A DNA stretch of 64,000 nucleotides. Origin: Mesorhizobium huakuii. Its GTDB lineage: Bacteria; Pseudomonadota; Alphaproteobacteria; Rhizobiales; Rhizobiaceae. The stretch covers positions 90,782 to 154,781 of the forward strand of contig NZ_BSNY01000026.1 of the NCBI RefSeq assembly GCF_030160235.1, given 5' to 3'. Positions 63,059-64,000 of the stretch are shown here, one piece after another. The first letter of the stretch is position 1. Each line of letters opens with the position of its first letter. The position numbers were made by a program, and so were the translations under genes. A model generated the notes under the pieces. The model ran no database searches. It saw only the letters and a program-made list of their open reading frames with translations, and was not told where the DNA came from.

Positions 63059-63693
63059 GACGCCCTCCTTTGGCCGAACATGTCGGGATATCCCCGGGCC
63101 AGGACGGGAGCATGGTGATTGCGGCGCGACCGCACCACGTCCAGCGTGTGTTCATTGAAGGAGAGCAGGGTCGCCACTACCTGCTGATTCCCATAGGTGC
63201 GCTGATAGCCCAGCGGCGTCGCCAGGAAATGCAGCTGCAAGGCGCGCAACACCCACATCGGCTCGAACTCGATGATCACCTTGTCGACGCCGCGCTTCAG
63301 CCCCCACTCGACGAAGCCGGCAATCAATTCGGTGCCGACGGTCGAGACGCCGCGACGGCCATCGCGAAAACCGGGAGCCACCGCATAGCGGGTCAACTCC
63401 CAGATGTTGGGACCCGATGGCGGCGTTCCTTCGGAAAGGTCGGCCAAGACCTCGGTCAGCAGATGGGGCCGTGTGGTCGGCAACATCCGTTGATAGCCCG
63501 CGACTTCGTTGCCCCTGATGACGATCTGATGCACCGCCTCGTCATGGTCGAACTGGTCGACCTCGAATCCGTCCGGGCGCCGCAGGTCCTCCCACCCCAT
63601 TTCCTCGACAAATATCTGGTAGCGCAGGCGATGGACGGCCTCCCAAAGATCGGGACGTTCCATCAATTCTTGAGTAGTAAGACAAAAAAGCAT
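63055..63693 (-). CDS. Acyl-homoserine-lactone synthase (LuxI family)
   Basis: 212 aa from ATG 63693, with AGGAGA 7 nt upstream. LuxI-family hallmarks: VHRLRYQIFVEEMGWE, the acidic EVDQFDHDEAVHQIVIRGNE, GYQRMLPTTRPHLLTEV, and IWELTRYAVAPGFRDGRRGV. It makes an acyl-homoserine lactone from SAM and an acyl carrier. The acyl chain cannot be predicted. The downstream crotonase is coupled to it; the upstream luxR is truncated. Confidence 0.92.
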   Translation of the reverse strand: MLFCLTTQELMERPDLWEAVHRLRYQIFVEEMGWEDLRRPDGFEVDQFDHDEAVHQIVIRGNEVAGYQRMLPTTRPHLLTEVLADLSEGTPPSGPNIWELTRYAVAPGFRDGRRGVSTVGTELIAGFVEWGLKRGVDKVIIEFEPMWVLRALQLHFLATPLGYQRTYGNQQVVATLLSFNEHTLDVVRSRRNHHAPVLARGYPDMFGQRRAS

Positions 63694-63749
63694 GCCGTCG
63701 TCTCCTGGGTTTAAGAGGAAGATACGGCCGTGCTTCAACGAGAAAATTG

Positions 63750-63759
63750 CGTGATCACG
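63750..63759. promoter_or_regulatory. Palindrome upstream of luxI, candidate lux-box core
   Basis: CGTGATCACG is a perfect 10-bp palindrome, 57 bp upstream of the luxI start. Lux boxes are dyads of 18-20 bp; only the core is clear here, so this is tentative. Confidence 0.35.
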
Positions 63760-63774
63760 TAGGCAAGAAATTGT

Positions 63775-63793
63775 AGGTCGGCACGGCCGACCT
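63775..63793. terminator. Perfect hairpin at the luxR stop codon
   Basis: AGGTCGGC and GCCGACCT form an 8-bp stem with a 3-nt loop, overlapping the luxR stop codon on the minus strand. No T-run follows directly, so it could be a terminator or part of the luxI promoter region. Confidence 0.4.
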
Positions 63794-63947
63794 AGCTAAT
63801 GTAGCCGCGCCTTATCGCTTCTGCGACGGCCTGGACCCGGTTGACGGCACCGAGTTTGCTTTTGGCGTTAAGAAGATGTTTCTCCGACGTGTGTTCGGAG
63901 ATGCCGAGGATTTGCGAAATCTCCCATTCCGACTTGCCGACGGGGGA
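63792..63947 (-). pseudogene. LuxR-family regulator, C-terminal helix-turn-helix remnant
   Basis: 52 codons ending at stop TAG 63792. The reading is SPVGKSEWEISQILGISEHT, then SEKHLLNAKSKLGAVNRVQA and VAEAIRRGYIS, the terminal half of a LuxR-type DNA-binding domain. Just upstream (minus strand) the frame meets TGA at 63951-63953, and the usual LTxREREVL part is missing. The break coincides with TGTCAGGAATTCC, the presumed end of an insertion sequence. It is divided from luxI by about 98 bp on the same strand, so it was probably the cognate regulator. Confidence 0.7.
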
Positions 63948-63948
63948 C

Positions 63949-64000
63949 TGTCAGGAATTCCGTGTGCGGGCGGGCATAATGGGTAAAAAGGATTCCCACT
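63949..64000. mobile_element. Probable end of an insertion sequence (IS21-like), continues beyond the right edge
   Basis: TGTCAGGAATTCCG starts exactly where the luxR homology stops, followed by a short segment ending GGGTAAAAAGGATTCCCACT. Such ends with internal GGTAAAAA/ATTCCCACT repeats recall IS21-family elements of rhizobia, but this is from memory. Only 52 bp are visible; no transposase can be seen. Confidence 0.5.

Noticed and set aside
1-64000. CRISPR arrays, prophage modules, toxin-antitoxin pairs, restriction or other defence systems
   Set aside because: No spaced direct repeats, phage structural genes or recognisable defence genes were seen on either strand.

Overview
This window reads as chromosome of an alphaproteobacterium of the Rhizobiales, most likely Mesorhizobium or a close relative. 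The evidence is a GC-rich sequence (judged by eye), a rhizobial-type rhamnose locus (rhaD divergent from rhaRSTPQUK), a gbpR/chvE/gguABC sugar-uptake locus, ALAS-type hemA, the cell-cycle regulator gcrA with GANTC sites upstream, a double-length alphaproteobacterial dCTP deaminase, a SAM-II riboswitch before metZ, a GT21 glycolipid glycosyltransferase, and rhizobial intergenic palindromic repeats. There is one tRNA (Gly, CCC) and no rRNA, CRISPR array or prophage. Most of it is ordinary, densely packed chromosome.

Layout. 1-8650: L-rhamnose catabolism and ABC import, with a divergent regulatory region. 8651-11730 (minus): a translationally coupled pair, a DadA-type D-amino-acid dehydrogenase and a 608-aa protein that fuses an ornithine/alanine-racemase-like domain to an arginase-fold domain lacking its metal ligands. 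This is the most unusual object in the window. 11831-16219: galE/exoB, hemA, an aminotransferase and mscL. 16481-19990: a large SLC5-transporter/hybrid histidine kinase. 20024-25376: TetR/O-methyltransferase, an MFS exporter, and a divergent LysR/MFS pair in which each member carries a frameshift. 25394-32471: a LuxR-type response regulator, DUF952, pyrD, a MATE exporter, a histone-deacetylase-like amidohydrolase and envelope proteins.

32521-39642: an OmpR/EnvZ-type two-component pair followed by surface-glycan genes (GtrB-like glycosyltransferase, a truncated GtrA, a GT-C-like membrane protein, an acyltransferase with an SGNH domain). 39740-41339: tRNA-Gly, a Stf0-like sulfotransferase and a small exported Arg-rich protein. 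41445-48100: gbpR, chvE, gguA, gguB, gguC. 48274-53577: an orphan amino-acid-binding protein, dcd, SAM-II riboswitch plus metZ, a GT21 enzyme and apaG. 53760-57031 (minus): argD-argF-hslO, with an unusual short-ORF/terminator leader before argD. 57390-62238: gcrA, corA, phoU, phoR and ppk2. 62294-64000 (minus): a quorum-sensing locus, luxI plus an overlapping crotonase, whose luxR is cut at its C-terminal DNA-binding domain by what looks like the end of an insertion sequence.

Best candidates for something undescribed: the racemase/pseudo-arginase fusion with its DadA partner, the argD leader, the terminator/antiterminator arrangement after the SAM-II aptamer, and the luxI-crotonase module with its interrupted luxR. 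Gene identities are strong where motifs are quoted. Functions of the fusion protein and of the regulatory structures are inference.
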